From contig NZ_RHOF01000006.1 in assembly GCF_003946445.1 (NCBI RefSeq), forward strand, positions 1-64,000: 64,000 nt of DNA, read 5' to 3'. Under the pieces are notes generated by a model. It made no database searches. It saw only the letters and a list, made by a program, of their open reading frames with translations, and was not told the origin of the DNA. The position numbers were made by a program, and so were the translations under genes. Below are positions 43,077 through 53,165 of the stretch, piece after piece; positions within the stretch are counted from its first letter, which is position 1; each line of letters starts with the position of its first letter. Origin of the DNA: Loigolactobacillus jiayinensis (GTDB lineage Bacteria; Bacillota; Bacilli; Lactobacillales; Lactobacillaceae).

Positions 43077-45128
43077 TTATTTTAATTTTAAAGTCAACGC
43101 ATTGATTGCCACAACCACTGTGGATAGTGACATCAAAACGGCACCCACTGCTGGACTCAGAATTAAGCCGATCGGCGCCAGTACGCCAGCAGCTAGTGGC
43201 AAGGCAATAATATTATAACCCGCACCCCACCATAAATTCTGCACCATTTTACGCGTCGTTCGCTGGGCTAAATTTAGGAAGTTTAAAATATCAGCTGGAT
43301 CACTGCGCACCAGTACAACATCAGCGGAATCGATGGCGACATCAGTTCCTGCACCAATTGCCACACCAATTTCAGCGGCAGCTAAACTAGGCGCATCATT
43401 GACACCATCGCCGACCATGACGACCCGCTGCCCCGAGGCTTGATACTGCGCGACGATTTTGGTTTTATCTTGTGGTAATAATTCGGCGTGAAAATCAGCG
43501 ATACCTAATTGTTTAGCTACAGCGGCGGCAGCTTGTTGATTGTCACCAGTCAACATGACTGGTTTGATTCCTTGTGCTTTGAGTTGTTGAATAAAGTCTT
43601 GAGCAGTCGGTTTGATTTGATCGCCTTGCGCCACTAAACCGAGCACCTGCTGCGCTTGCAATAAAAAGCTAATTGAATTGCCTTGTGCGGCTAATTTTGA
43701 ATAAGTGGCTTCGTCATAAGCAATTTTTTGTTGCTGTAAATAAGCCGCTGTGACGATGGCATAATCAACTTGATCTACCTGGCCGCGCAGACCAACTCCG
43801 GATAACTGAGTCACATTACTAGCCGTCGGTACAGTTAACTTTTGTGCCTTAGCTGCGGCTAAAATGCCCACTGCCAATGGATGACTCGCGTTAGCTTCCA
43901 AAGCAGCCAACAATGACAACACTTGTTTTTCCGACTGCTGTGCAAACGCAACTACCGCGTTGACCTTAAAGTTACCTTCAGTCAGTGTACCTGTCTTATC
44001 CATTAAGACAGTATCAATTTGTTTAGCCGCCTCTAAGGCATTGCGATTGCGTAAAAGCAAACCATGAGTTGCGCCTAAAGCCGTACTCCGAGCAACAACC
44101 AATGGAATCGCCAAGCCTAACGCATGCGGACAAGCAATTACCAATACCGTTACCGTGCGCTCCAACGCCACGTTCAGTCCACTGATAGCCAACCAAACGA
44201 TAAAAGTGATCAAACCGATCAGCGTTGCCGCGTAAAATAACCAGCCCGCCACTTTATCGGCTAAATTCTCAGCTTGTGATTTATGTTGCTGCGCTTGCTG
44301 AACTAATTTCGTGACTTGACTGAGATAACCAGTTTCACCGGTGCCAGTAACTTTGATTGTTAGGGTGCCGTCACCGTTGACTGCACCACCAATCACGGTG
44401 GCGCCACTTGCTTTCTCAACTAATTTAGCCTCACCGGTTACTAAGGCCTCATTAACAGCCGAGTGTCCAGCCACCACTTGACCATCAGCAGGAATCTTTT
44501 CCCCAGCTTTGACGATCACTTGTTGGTTCTCTTGTAATTGTGCCAGTGCAACATCCTGCACTGAACCATCTGCCTGCAAGACATGCGCTTGGCCAGGCAG
44601 TAATGCCGCCATTTTTTCCACAGCACTACCGGCGCTACTGATGGCGTTCATTTCCAACCAATGTCCCAGAAGCATAATTGTGATCAAAGTCGCTAGTTCC
44701 CAGAAGAAATCCATCTGGTGCGGCACAGTAGTTAGAAAATGATTGGCTACAAACGCCCATAAACTATAAATGTAAGCAACAGAAATGCCTAACGCTATCA
44801 ACGTCATCATCGCCGGTTTGCGCTCCGCCAATTCCATTTGTGCCCCTTGTAGGAATGGTTTACCGCCATAAACAAACAGAATCGTGGCTAATACGAGCAC
44901 CAACCAATCAGAGCCAGTAAAAGTGAATTGAAACGGTAAATGGATCCCCATCATTGGTGATAGTATAATCACCGGAATGGACAGAATCAGCGAAAGCCAA
45001 AATTTCTGCTTCAAATTACCCATATGCATCATGTGGCCACCGTGCATCATCATATCACCACTCATGTCATCCATATCTTGCATATCATTCATATCGTGAT
45101 CCATTTTCATCGATTCTTTTTCTGCCAT
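43077..45128 (-). CDS. copB: Copper-translocating P-type ATPase, CopB type
   Basis: The 683-residue protein opens with a Met/His/Asp-rich tail (residues 1-42) as metal-binding region. It has eight helices, the membrane motif CPH in VIACPHALGLAIPL, phosphorylation motif DKTGTLTEGN and hinge GDGVNDAPSLA. The CPH motif rather than CPC marks CopB-type exporters, proposed for copper or silver export. It follows copY by 27 bases with AAGGAGG before the ATG. No copA or copZ is in the window. Confidence 0.92.
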   Translation of the reverse strand: MAEKESMKMDHDMNDMQDMDDMSGDMMMHGGHMMHMGNLKQKFWLSLILSIPVIILSPMMGIHLPFQFTFTGSDWLVLVLATILFVYGGKPFLQGAQMELAERKPAMMTLIALGISVAYIYSLWAFVANHFLTTVPHQMDFFWELATLITIMLLGHWLEMNAISSAGSAVEKMAALLPGQAHVLQADGSVQDVALAQLQENQQVIVKAGEKIPADGQVVAGHSAVNEALVTGEAKLVEKASGATVIGGAVNGDGTLTIKVTGTGETGYLSQVTKLVQQAQQHKSQAENLADKVAGWLFYAATLIGLITFIVWLAISGLNVALERTVTVLVIACPHALGLAIPLVVARSTALGATHGLLLRNRNALEAAKQIDTVLMDKTGTLTEGNFKVNAVVAFAQQSEKQVLSLLAALEANASHPLAVGILAAAKAQKLTVPTASNVTQLSGVGLRGQVDQVDYAIVTAAYLQQQKIAYDEATYSKLAAQGNSISFLLQAQQVLGLVAQGDQIKPTAQDFIQQLKAQGIKPVMLTGDNQQAAAAVAKQLGIADFHAELLPQDKTKIVAQYQASGQRVVMVGDGVNDAPSLAAAEIGVAIGAGTDVAIDSADVVLVRSDPADILNFLNLAQRTTRKMVQNLWWGAGYNIIALPLAAGVLAPIGLILSPAVGAVLMSLSTVVVAINALTLKLK

Positions 45129-45155
45129 TTTGCCGCCTCCTTAATTAAACATCAG

Positions 45156-45611
45156 CTACTTACAGTTACACTCACCATCAGCACATTGACAATTATCAGG
45201 TACACAGTTACAAGAAACTGCTTCAGGTGCCGTTTTTTGCTTTTCTTGTAAAGTCGCAATCAAGGCCGCAATGTCTGCTTGGCTCAGCGTGGTCTCTTGG
45301 ACCATTTTCAGTAAAGTTTTACCAACCTTATGTTGACACAATTGTTCAATAAAAACCTCGCTGGCGGTATCCATTGCTTGTTGTTCTGAAATTACTGGCC
45401 GGTATAAAAATCGTTTGCCATCGCGATCAGCCGTTAAGGCCCCTTTTTTAACCAGCCGGCCAACTAATGTTTTAACGGTTGGCGCTTTCCAATCCATTTT
45501 TTCGGCTAAAACGTCGCTGACCGTTTGACTACTCACTTGGCCCAAAGTCCAAGCAACTCGCATCACTTGCCATTCAGCTGAAGAAATATTTAACGCTGCA
45601 CTAACTTCCAT
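45156..45611 (-). CDS. copY: Copper-responsive repressor CopY/TcrY (BlaI/MecI family)
   Basis: The 151 residues contain a winged helix (ISSAEWQVMRVAWTLG, KAPTVKTLVGRLVKKG, KRFLYRPV), a dimerisation helix, and a C-terminal metal hook with CNC and CQC plus CNC motifs in the last 20 residues. Zn-CopY binds cop boxes; Cu(I) displaces Zn and releases it. Two cop boxes lie directly upstream. It heads the copYB operon. Confidence 0.94.
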   Translation of the reverse strand: MEVSAALNISSAEWQVMRVAWTLGQVSSQTVSDVLAEKMDWKAPTVKTLVGRLVKKGALTADRDGKRFLYRPVISEQQAMDTASEVFIEQLCQHKVGKTLLKMVQETTLSQADIAALIATLQEKQKTAPEAVSCNCVPDNCQCADGECNCK

Positions 45612-45631
45612 ATTCGGTCACGCCTTTCGTT

Positions 45632-45665
45632 TACACTCGTAATTATATTTAAGTTTACATTTGTA
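45632..45665 (-). promoter_or_regulatory. Two cop boxes (CopY operators)
   Basis: TACATTTGTA (45656-45665) is a perfect TACAnnTGTA box, and TACACTCGTA (45632-45641) has one mismatch. They lie 24 bp apart around the copY promoter. Confidence 0.85.
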
Positions 45666-45680
45666 ATCGATAAATGTCAA
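45652..45680 (-). promoter_or_regulatory. copYB promoter
   Basis: On the minus strand a perfect TTGACA (45675-45680), 17 bases and TAAACT (45652-45657); a TATAAT also lies slightly downstream. A cop box fills the spacer. Confidence 0.6.
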
Positions 45681-45848
45681 CTCTGCCGCTTTAGCCACCG
45701 ATCACCCTTTAAAATGACCGCTAACGTCAACATAACAGCTACCTTGAGCAGAACCACACGCCACGCGGCTTTTAAATTATACAAGCTTTATTAGTCTAAA
45801 AGTGATATAGTTAAGTAGTGTATATCACCAAAAAATGAGGTGAAAAAT

Positions 45849-46055
45849 GTGATTACCATCGTCACCAAGGACGGCAAAAAGCATAGTTTTACCGATGCGA
45901 CTCAAGTTGTGGTCATGTCTAAAACTGGCTCTAACGCATACCCATTAGATAAGTTCCTCGAAGTCAAAGAACCACGACGCTACATTTTATTCCATGACAC
46001 AACTTTACTATTTGGTATCAATACTAATGATATCGAAACAATTGAAGCAAAGTAA
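45849..46055 (+). CDS. Small conserved protein, function unknown
   Basis: The GTG at 45849, with GAGGTG 6 bases upstream, gives 68 residues: ITIVTKDGKKHSFTDA, then YPLDKFLEVKEPRRYILFHD and FGINTNDIETIE. The alternating pattern suggests a small beta-rich fold with no membrane helix or signal. An upstream GTG at 45840 has no room for a ribosome binding site. It is monocistronic with a strong terminator, and an 8-bp inverted repeat GTGATATA/TATATCAC (45802-45828) lies just upstream. I do not recognise the family. Confidence 0.6.
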   Translation: MITIVTKDGKKHSFTDATQVVVMSKTGSNAYPLDKFLEVKEPRRYILFHDTTLLFGINTNDIETIEAK

Positions 46056-46056
46056 A

Positions 46057-46104
46057 CAAAAATACGCCACGCTAACTTAAAAAGTTAATGCGGCGTATTT
46101 TTTA
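46057..46104. terminator. Terminator after the 68-residue gene
   Basis: AATACGCC (46061-46068) pairs with GGCGTATT (46092-46099), with an inner TAACTT/AAGTTA stem, followed by TTTTTT. The preceding A run allows use on both strands. Confidence 0.82.
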
Positions 46105-46158
46105 TGCACAAATGGCGACAGGGGTGCAAGCAGATCGACTCTGCCGCACCCCTGTAAA

Positions 46159-46734
46159 TCATTCTAAAACATGGTCAGCTAAATAGCGTTTTAATTTAAG
46201 CCGGCACCGTTCCAAAGCATTGCGTTCTTGCTCATGGGTAATATTAGCCATAACTGAACTATTAGTTTCAAAACTGCTGGTTAATTGCCGACAGAAAACA
46301 AACTTTTCTAGATCAGATAATTGATCAATAAAATCAGAAGCATTTGCGCGGATCATCGACCAATTAAACGATTGCATTGTCCCTTGGGTCTCAATACCTT
46401 GCCTAATACCGTCGATCTCAATGGAAACGGTGTGCTGATAAATCTGGCGCTTTTTAGCATTTTGATGTCGTATCAACGTATAAATACGACACAGCAAGCA
46501 GCGTTGATAATAGCGACCAAATGTTAACCGTGTATCGGTTCGATAACGGCGCGCCGCTTTAAAACAAACGATTCGCGCTTCTTGATCCCAGTCATCCTCA
46601 TCTAACCCATAAAGATAATACTGTTGCTGGATCTTTTTTAACATTGGTCGATAGAGATAGAATAAGTGCTCAAAAGCATTAGAATTTCCTGCCGCTGCTG
46701 CCGTAATTATTTGAATAAGTTCTTCATTATACAT
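46159..46734 (-). CDS. Sigma-70 family sigma factor, SigH/ComX-like
   Basis: The 191-residue protein shows region 2 features (AFEHLFYLYRPMLKKIQQQYY, DEDDWDQEARIVCFKAARRY, TFGRYYQRCLLCRIYTLIR) and a short region 4 (LSDLEKFVFCRQL to NALERCRLKLKRYL). It sits downstream of yacP, the place of sigH in Bacillus. In lactobacilli this protein controls late competence genes. The ATG at 46734 has no good ribosome binding site, so translation is probably low or regulated. Confidence 0.85.
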   Translation of the reverse strand: MYNEELIQIITAAAAGNSNAFEHLFYLYRPMLKKIQQQYYLYGLDEDDWDQEARIVCFKAARRYRTDTRLTFGRYYQRCLLCRIYTLIRHQNAKKRQIYQHTVSIEIDGIRQGIETQGTMQSFNWSMIRANASDFIDQLSDLEKFVFCRQLTSSFETNSSVMANITHEQERNALERCRLKLKRYLADHVLE

Positions 46735-46825
46735 TTTATTCACTGGCTGCCATGTTTGATTCTAGCATATCAACCGTGAAAGCGTTTTACAAGCGAACGA
46801 ATGTCTATTAGGAGTTTACTTATCG

Positions 46826-47353
46826 TTAATCATCATCGGTTAACTCATCGCGTAATTTTGTCAGCGATAATAGCTGTTGTGAGTCCCATGGTGAACGCCG
46901 CCGTAGATCTGTATCATGGTAATGGCGCACATCGCGGGCAATTTCAGTTTTGGCGCGCTTGATCACCATTTTAAATTCGCGTGATGAAATACGTACTGCG
47001 CCACGCGAAAAAATTGTCCACTGTTCGGCTTGATCGCTGGTAACCACGGTAACTTGTGTCAAACGATTCTGCAACTCAGCGGCAATTTTTTCAATGTAAC
47101 TGTCGGCCGTTTCGTCTTCCTGCGTCCAGACAACTTGTAAATTATACTGATCATAGCGCTGCGTGATGCCCGGCACATACATCGCATCAAAAACTAAAAT
47201 AATTTCTGCGTCTTCGTATTTGCGAAATTCAGCTAATTGCGCTAATAAATCATCCCGTGCATCAGCCAATTTATCATCCTGTTTCAATTGTGCCAGCTCA
47301 GGCCAATTACCGATCACATTATAGCCATCGATAATCAAGATTTCGTGCATCAT
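46826..47353 (-). CDS. YacP/Rae1-like NYN-domain ribonuclease
   Basis: The 175-residue protein opens EILIIDGYNVIGNWPEL with the NYN catalytic Asp, then EIILVFDAMYVPG and VVTSDQAEQW. B. subtilis Rae1 cuts mRNA in the ribosomal A site. It overlaps rlmB by four bases (ATGA), a translationally coupled pair in the cysS-mrnC-rlmB-yacP block. Confidence 0.9.
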   Translation of the reverse strand: MMHEILIIDGYNVIGNWPELAQLKQDDKLADARDDLLAQLAEFRKYEDAEIILVFDAMYVPGITQRYDQYNLQVVWTQEDETADSYIEKIAAELQNRLTQVTVVTSDQAEQWTIFSRGAVRISSREFKMVIKRAKTEIARDVRHYHDTDLRRRSPWDSQQLLSLTKLRDELTDDD

Positions 47354-48132
47354 GGTAACTCACCGCTGCCCTGCTTTACCGAATAGGCTTGATAAAGCAG
47401 TAAACCAGTCGCGACACTGGCATTTAAGCTTTGAACATGGCCAATCATCGGAATGGTGATTGTTTCATCCATTTCTCGTTTCAGTAATGGCGCGATTCCT
47501 TTACCTTCATTACCGATGACCAACGCAATCGCACCCTTAGCGTTCCATTGCCGATAGTCAGTTCCCGCCATATCAGTTCCAAATAACCAAACCCCGCGTT
47601 GCTTCAGTTCTTTAGCGACCGCAACCAAGTTAGTCGCGCGCACCACTGGAATATGTTCAACGGCGCCAGTCGATGTTTTCGCTACAGTGCTGGTCAAACC
47701 AACAGCGCGATGCTTAGGAATAATGATACCGTGCACGCCAACGGCATCCGCGGTTCGCATGATCGAACCTAAGTTGTGTGGATCTTCAATTCCATCCAAA
47801 ATCAAGAAAAATGGCGGTTGGTTTTTGGCGGCTGCTTTAGCGAATAAATCATCTAATTCCGCATAAGCATATGGTGTGATTGCCAAAACAATCCCTTGAT
47901 GGTTGCCGTGATCACTTAAGGTATCTAACTTATTTTTTGGTGCTAACTGTACTGGGATCCGCTTGGCCTTCGCTAATTGTTGCAAAGCTTGCACCGAGTC
48001 AGATTTCAAACCTTCCTGAATAAAAACTTTGTTGACCCGCTTGGCGCCTTCAGTTTGTAGCGTTTCGTGCGCAGCATGGCGCCCAATCACAAAATCGGTG
48101 GCGTCAGTTTGGGGCTCATTTGATTTGCTCAT
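47350..48132 (-). CDS. rlmB: 23S rRNA (guanosine-2251-2'-O)-methyltransferase RlmB
   Basis: The 260-residue SpoU-family protein has an N-terminal substrate domain ([11 protein letters not shown]), then [33 protein letters not shown] and [21 protein letters not shown], the trefoil-knot motifs. It overlaps the end of mrnC by 17 bases. Confidence 0.94.
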   Translation of the reverse strand: MSKSNEPQTDATDFVIGRHAAHETLQTEGAKRVNKVFIQEGLKSDSVQALQQLAKAKRIPVQLAPKNKLDTLSDHGNHQGIVLAITPYAYAELDDLFAKAAAKNQPPFFLILDGIEDPHNLGSIMRTADAVGVHGIIIPKHRAVGLTSTVAKTSTGAVEHIPVVRATNLVAVAKELKQRGVWLFGTDMAGTDYRQWNAKGAIALVIGNEGKGIAPLLKREMDETITIPMIGHVQSLNASVATGLLLYQAYSVKQGSGELP

Positions 48133-48535
48133 TAATTTTACCTTCCTCTACTTGGGTAATACACCAAGCAGCCAATTCATCTAAGCGTTCCTGCTGGTCA
48201 CTTAGCGCTAAATAACCCATCAATGCCTCAAAACCAGTTGAAATCCGGTATGTCGTCACTGAGGTATTTTTAGCGTGGGTATGGCTGTTAGCGTTACGGC
48301 CGCGCTTATAAAAACTTAATTCTTCTTCATTTAACACATTCTGTGCCAACATGGCCTCAATCAAGCCAGCTTGAGCCTTCGCCGAAACAAAATGGGTTGC
48401 TTGATGCTGTAACCGTGTCGGCTTAGTGATTCCTTGGCTCAATAAATGCCGCCGAATATAAACTTCATAACTAGCGTCACCCATATAAGCCAACGCGATT
48501 CCATTTAACTGTCGATAATCTACTACTTCTGTCAT
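48116..48535 (-). CDS. mrnC: Mini-ribonuclease 3
   Basis: The 139 residues have [22 protein letters not shown] (RNase III catalytic core with Asp), [20 protein letters not shown] and [13 protein letters not shown] with the catalytic Glu. It matures 23S rRNA. No dsRNA-binding domain is present, as expected for Mini-III. The start directly abuts the cysS stop. Confidence 0.94.
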   Translation of the reverse strand: MTEVVDYRQLNGIALAYMGDASYEVYIRRHLLSQGITKPTRLQHQATHFVSAKAQAGLIEAMLAQNVLNEEELSFYKRGRNANSHTHAKNTSVTTYRISTGFEALMGYLALSDQQERLDELAAWCITQVEEGKINEQIK

Positions 48536-49942
48536 TTATTCCCTCCGCCAACGGGTGCCTTGTGCCGTATCTTCCAGCACGATACCTTGTGCTTTCAATA
48601 GATCACGAATTTCGTCACTACGTTGATAATCCTTATTTGTTCGTGCTGCGCGGCGTTCCTGCAATAATTGGTCAATTTCATCATCTAATAAGCCGTCCGG
48701 TTTAAAAATAACGCCAAAAATCTGTAACCACGTGGTGAAACTGCTTAATAAATGATTCAAAGTTGCCTCGCGAACAATTTTTTGTTCACTATAAATATTC
48801 ATCAGTTTGGCTAGCTCATAAACTTCAGTCATCCCGTTTTGGACATTAAAATCATCATCCATGGCGGTGGTAAAGGCTTGGGTCAGCTTAGTTAGTTGTG
48901 CTTCCACCGCAGTATCAATACCGGCCGACACATCTTTTTGCCGATAGCTTAAGTTGTCATAGGCGATCCGCAATTTTTGCAAATTATTAGCCGCTTCATT
49001 TAATGTCGTTTCACTATAACGAATAGGCCGCCGATACTGCGTGGTCGCCATGAAAAAGCGTAACGTTTGCGGATCAATTTTTTGGATTAGATCATGAACG
49101 GTCACGAAATTACCTAATGATTTACTCATTTTTTCATCATCGTCACCAATCGTCACAAAGCCATTATGCAGCCAATAATTGGCAAACTTTTGACCTGTTT
49201 TGGCTTCGCTTTGGGCAATTTCATTTTCATGATGCGGGAATTCCAGATCCTGGCCACCACCATGAATATCAAAAGTGTCACCTAAGTATTTGGTTGACAT
49301 GACTGAACATTCAATGTGCCAACCTGGCCGACCATCGCCCCAAGGTGCTGACCAGCAAATTTCATCAGGCTTAGCGGCTTTCCACAAGGCAAAATCAATC
49401 GGATCTTCCTTACGCTGCGTTTCTGCATCAACCGTATGCTCACTAGCACCTTGTTCTAATTGATCAATATCTTGATCGGATAATTCGCCATAATGGGTAA
49501 ACTTACGCGCACGGTAATAAACATCGCCGTCAGCCACGTATGCATACCCTTTGTCGATCAAAACTTGGATAAAAGCAATAATGTCGGGAATATTCTCGGT
49601 TGCGCGTGGATGCGCCGTTGCTGGTTCAATATTCAAGGCTGCTGTATCTTCTTCAAACGCCGCAATAAATTTATCGGCTAATTCTGGCACCGTAATACCG
49701 TCATGTTGGGCTTGCTTAATCATTTTGTCATCCACATCAGTGAAATTAGAAATATAAGTCACCTTAAAGCCGCGAAATTCAAAATACCGCCGAATTGTAT
49801 CGAAGGCAATCGCAGAACGCGCGTTACCAATATGAATATAGTTGTAAACCGTTGGCCCGCAGACGTACATATTGACCTTACCCGTCGCTAATGGCTTAAA
49901 CGTTTCTTTGGTCCGGGTCAATGTATTATAAACTTGAATCAT
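48536..49942 (-). CDS. cysS: Cysteinyl-tRNA synthetase
   Basis: From the ATG at 49942 (GGAGGTG upstream) the protein has 468 residues: zinc-site Cys28 in [20 protein letters not shown] at 37-40, WHIECSVMS and [19 protein letters not shown], and KMSKSLGN. Transcription is controlled by the T-box upstream. It leads the cysS-mrnC-rlmB-yacP operon. Confidence 0.96.
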   Translation of the reverse strand: MIQVYNTLTRTKETFKPLATGKVNMYVCGPTVYNYIHIGNARSAIAFDTIRRYFEFRGFKVTYISNFTDVDDKMIKQAQHDGITVPELADKFIAAFEEDTAALNIEPATAHPRATENIPDIIAFIQVLIDKGYAYVADGDVYYRARKFTHYGELSDQDIDQLEQGASEHTVDAETQRKEDPIDFALWKAAKPDEICWSAPWGDGRPGWHIECSVMSTKYLGDTFDIHGGGQDLEFPHHENEIAQSEAKTGQKFANYWLHNGFVTIGDDDEKMSKSLGNFVTVHDLIQKIDPQTLRFFMATTQYRRPIRYSETTLNEAANNLQKLRIAYDNLSYRQKDVSAGIDTAVEAQLTKLTQAFTTAMDDDFNVQNGMTEVYELAKLMNIYSEQKIVREATLNHLLSSFTTWLQIFGVIFKPDGLLDDEIDQLLQERRAARTNKDYQRSDEIRDLLKAQGIVLEDTAQGTRWRRE

Positions 49943-50004
49943 TACGTGCACCTCCGTAATTTTAATCGTTACTTCATTCTAACTTAAAACCAGTTCAAAT
50001 TAAA

Positions 50005-50229
50005 CGAAAAACGCCCTTTGATCAGTTGTCGATCAAAAGACGTTTCCACGTGGTTCCACTTTTATTCGAAGTTAAAGAACTTCCTTTTCATTCATTAACG
50101 TGAATGAAGCGGCATGCACTACCTAATTTCGCACATACACTCAAGGAGGCATTTCAGTTGTGCCACTGACGTTTTTCCACCAACCAAACGCTCGCTGTGA
50201 CCGTTGCCCAACTTACTTATTCCTATCTT
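50005..50229 (-). promoter_or_regulatory. T-box riboswitch for cysteine, upstream of cysS
   Basis: On the minus strand the conserved T-box TGGAACCACG lies at 50049-50058. A terminator stem with TTTTT follows at 50009-50043, and the antiterminator partner lies within 50040-50085. Upstream, an AGTA element and a GAA flank a lower loop with the triplet TGC (50131-50133), which fits a cysteine specifier. Uncharged tRNA-Cys would favour read-through into cysS. The 5' end is approximate. Confidence 0.88.
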
Positions 50230-50233
50230 CGTT

Positions 50234-51745
50234 TTAGTGATTTAATTCTTTCAGTGTAACTTCCAAATGATGCATGGTCTTTTTACGGCCAAGTAATTCG
50301 ATTGATTCAGCAATTGCTGGACCATGGGTTGCGCGCGTTGTACCGATGCGAATTGGCATATACAGCTGACGGCCTTTAACGCCAGTCTCGGCACGAACTT
50401 GTTGAATCGCATTATTGATCTCAACAGCATCAAATATTTTAACCTGCTTGATCAATTCAGCAAATTTGTTCAAAACAGCTGGTGCAGTTTCAACTGCTAA
50501 TTCAGTCAAAGCCGCTTCGTCCAACTTCGGTGGTTCAGTGAAGAAGACTGTCGATTCCTCAACAACTTGGGCAGCATAGCTCATTTGGTCATGGTACAAC
50601 CCAACCAGCGTCCGTGCCCATTCAATTGTCTTGTTATCTGGATCTTCGGGTAAACGGCCAGCCTTGATCAATTGATACAAGCCCATATCAGTAACTTTAC
50701 TGCTATCGGTTTGCTTCATGTATTGATTATTGACCCATTCCAATTTCTTAGCATCAAACTTAGCTGGTGATTTACTCAAGCGTTTTGGATCGAACATTTT
50801 GATCAATTGCTTGCGGCTGAAGATTTCATCTTCGCCAACTGGTGACCAACCTAGTAAAGTGATGAAGTTAAACATCCCTTCTGGCAAGTAACCTAATTCA
50901 CGATATTGTTCGATAAATTGTAGGGTATTCTCATCACGCTTAGATAATTTCTTACCAGTTTGCGTGTTAATGATCAACGTCATATGGCCAAAAATTGGTG
51001 GTTCCCAATCAAAGGCTTCATAGATCATCAATTGTTTTGGTGTATTAGCAATATGATCATCACCACGTAAAACATGGGTGATCTTCATCATATGGTCATC
51101 AACAACAACGGCAAAGTTATAAGTTGGCATGCCATCACGCTTCATGATCACAAAGTCGCCACCGATTGAATCAGAGTCAAATTCAATATGACCCTTAACT
51201 AAATCATTAAATTCATACTTTTTATGCACTGGTACGTGGAAACGAATAACTGGCTTCAAGCCTTGTGCTTTAGCCGCAGCAATTTTAGCCGCTTTTTCTT
51301 CAGCGTTTAAACCTGCAAATTCATCTTCATAATGCGGCATTTCATGACGCGCTTTTTGTGCTTCACGTTGCGCAGCCAATTCATCTTCAGTAATGTAAGA
51401 TTCGTAAGCCTTACCTTGGTCAACTAATTGCTGGATCAGTGGACCGTAGATAGCGCCACGTTCTGATTGCCGATAAGGGCCAACGTCACCAGGTTTGTCG
51501 GGGCCTTCATCCCAGTCCATTCCTAACCATTTTAACATGGTTAATTGGCTTTCTTCGCCACCTTCAACGTTACGTTTGGTATCAGTGTCTTCAATACGAA
51601 TCACGAATTCACCCTTGTTATGCCGCGCAAAAAGATAGTTGAACAATGCCGTCCGTGCGTTACCGATATGCAAATGGCCGGTTGGGCTTGGTGCATAACG
51701 AACACGAATTGTTTTATCTGCCAATTTAAATCCCGCCTCTTTCAT
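50234..51745 (-). CDS. gltX: Glutamyl-tRNA synthetase
   Basis: The 503-residue class I enzyme has [21 protein letters not shown] near the start, [10 protein letters not shown], and KKLSKRDEN as the KMSKS-type motif. It also charges tRNA-Gln for the amidotransferase route in most lactobacilli. AAAGGAAAA precedes the ATG. It lies upstream of the cysS T-box as in Bacillus. The gap 51746-52008 holds nothing I recognise. Confidence 0.96.
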   Translation of the reverse strand: MKEAGFKLADKTIRVRYAPSPTGHLHIGNARTALFNYLFARHNKGEFVIRIEDTDTKRNVEGGEESQLTMLKWLGMDWDEGPDKPGDVGPYRQSERGAIYGPLIQQLVDQGKAYESYITEDELAAQREAQKARHEMPHYEDEFAGLNAEEKAAKIAAAKAQGLKPVIRFHVPVHKKYEFNDLVKGHIEFDSDSIGGDFVIMKRDGMPTYNFAVVVDDHMMKITHVLRGDDHIANTPKQLMIYEAFDWEPPIFGHMTLIINTQTGKKLSKRDENTLQFIEQYRELGYLPEGMFNFITLLGWSPVGEDEIFSRKQLIKMFDPKRLSKSPAKFDAKKLEWVNNQYMKQTDSSKVTDMGLYQLIKAGRLPEDPDNKTIEWARTLVGLYHDQMSYAAQVVEESTVFFTEPPKLDEAALTELAVETAPAVLNKFAELIKQVKIFDAVEINNAIQQVRAETGVKGRQLYMPIRIGTTRATHGPAIAESIELLGRKKTMHHLEVTLKELNH

Positions 51746-52008
51746 TATTTTCCTTTTTAATCATCATTGCCAAGCTGAAAGCCTGACACAGCACCTATAA
51801 TTTTACTGGTCAAGACCAAACTTGTAAAGCCAACTGACGAAATTATTTTAGCGCGTTTGAAAAAAGAGCCAACTTAGTCACTCACAACCTCGCTTGCGAA
51901 TAAGCTATTGCCGCAAACACACGTCATCTAACCAACTCAAAATATCAGTTAAACTCAAAAATTGGCCTTTTGGAACCCTTTTCCAGCAAATCATTAAGAC
52001 TTGTTTTG

Positions 52009-53145
52009 CTACTTATTATGTTCACGTAGTCCCTTTTGTGAATGCACCGGCTTAGCAAAAATCATCCGGCCGGCTGCAGTTTGTAACGCGCTAGTCACGG
52101 TGACGTCTAATGACTTGTTCATATAATATTGACCATCTTCAACAACGATCATGGTGCCATCATCAAGGTAAGCAACCCCTTGTTGGCGCTCAGTCCCCGA
52201 CTTCACAACTGTGACCGTCATGCCATCGCCAGGAATAACAACTGGCTTCAAGGTGTTGGCTAACTCATTGATATTCAAAACTGGTACGTTTTGGAATTCA
52301 CTGACCTTATTTAAATTAAAATCGTTCGTTACAACGATCCCATCAATCAACTTGGCTAGCTTGATCAACTTACCATCAACCTCGGTTAAATCTTCAAAAT
52401 CGCCTTCATACATTTCAACTGGCATTGCGTCAGTTTTTTGGAGATCATTCAAAATATCCAAGCCGCGGCGACCACGAGTGCGTTTCAACGAGTCAGCTGA
52501 ATCGGCGATCAATTGTAATTCGTGCAAGACAAAATTTGGAATCAACAATGTTCCTTCAATAAAGCCAGTTTGAGCAATTTCATAAATTCGGCCATCAATG
52601 ATCACACTCGTATCCAAGATTTTGTACTTGTGAAAGTTATCGTCGACTTTACGCGCCAACACTTGATCTTGTTCTGCTTGCGTTTCAATTACTGCTTTTT
52701 TTCGTAATTGGAACAAACGTCGCCATTCATCAGTTCGCGTTGTTCCGACACGAAAACCAATGTAACCTAGCAACACCATCAAAATAATCGGTGCTAAAGT
52801 ATTAAACAGAAAAAAGTTCATCCGGTACAATGGAATCGAAATGATATTGGCCAAAAGTAACCCGATAATCGTTGCAACACTACCAAACAATAAGTATGTT
52901 GGCGATTGTTTACTGATCAAGGCTTCGGTTTGTCTGATCAAACGATCAAATAAACTGACAATTGGTCCAGCTAGGAAAAGCGAAATGAAATACGAAATAA
53001 TAGCACCAATTACAATATCAACGAATAAATTATTTAAGTAAACGACTGTTGCTAGACCAGCCACACGCCATAACAGTGGCAAAAAAGTCCCGGCTAGTGA
53101 GGCACCAACCAAAACAATTAATACTGTGGTAATTCTCTTCTTCAT
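52009..53145 (-). CDS. PIN/TRAM domain membrane protein (YacL-like)
   Basis: The 378-residue protein has four N-terminal helices (to about residue 135), a PIN nuclease domain (ILDTSVIIDGRIYEIAQTGF, NFVLHELQLIADS, GIVVTNDFNLNKV) with its acidic residues, and a C-terminal TRAM domain (VIPGDGMTVTVVKSG). The position next to radA and before gltX is the conserved yacL locus. It is probably a membrane-bound RNase; the substrate is unknown. Confidence 0.92.
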   Translation of the reverse strand: MKKRITTVLIVLVGASLAGTFLPLLWRVAGLATVVYLNNLFVDIVIGAIISYFISLFLAGPIVSLFDRLIRQTEALISKQSPTYLLFGSVATIIGLLLANIISIPLYRMNFFLFNTLAPIILMVLLGYIGFRVGTTRTDEWRRLFQLRKKAVIETQAEQDQVLARKVDDNFHKYKILDTSVIIDGRIYEIAQTGFIEGTLLIPNFVLHELQLIADSADSLKRTRGRRGLDILNDLQKTDAMPVEMYEGDFEDLTEVDGKLIKLAKLIDGIVVTNDFNLNKVSEFQNVPVLNINELANTLKPVVIPGDGMTVTVVKSGTERQQGVAYLDDGTMIVVEDGQYYMNKSLDVTVTSALQTAAGRMIFAKPVHSQKGLREHNK

Positions 53146-53165
53146 TTTAATTCACCTTCTTTCAA

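Noticed and set aside
51746-52008. Possible leader or riboswitch between the PIN/TRAM gene and gltX
   Set aside because: No T-box core, strong terminator or conserved stem could be identified.
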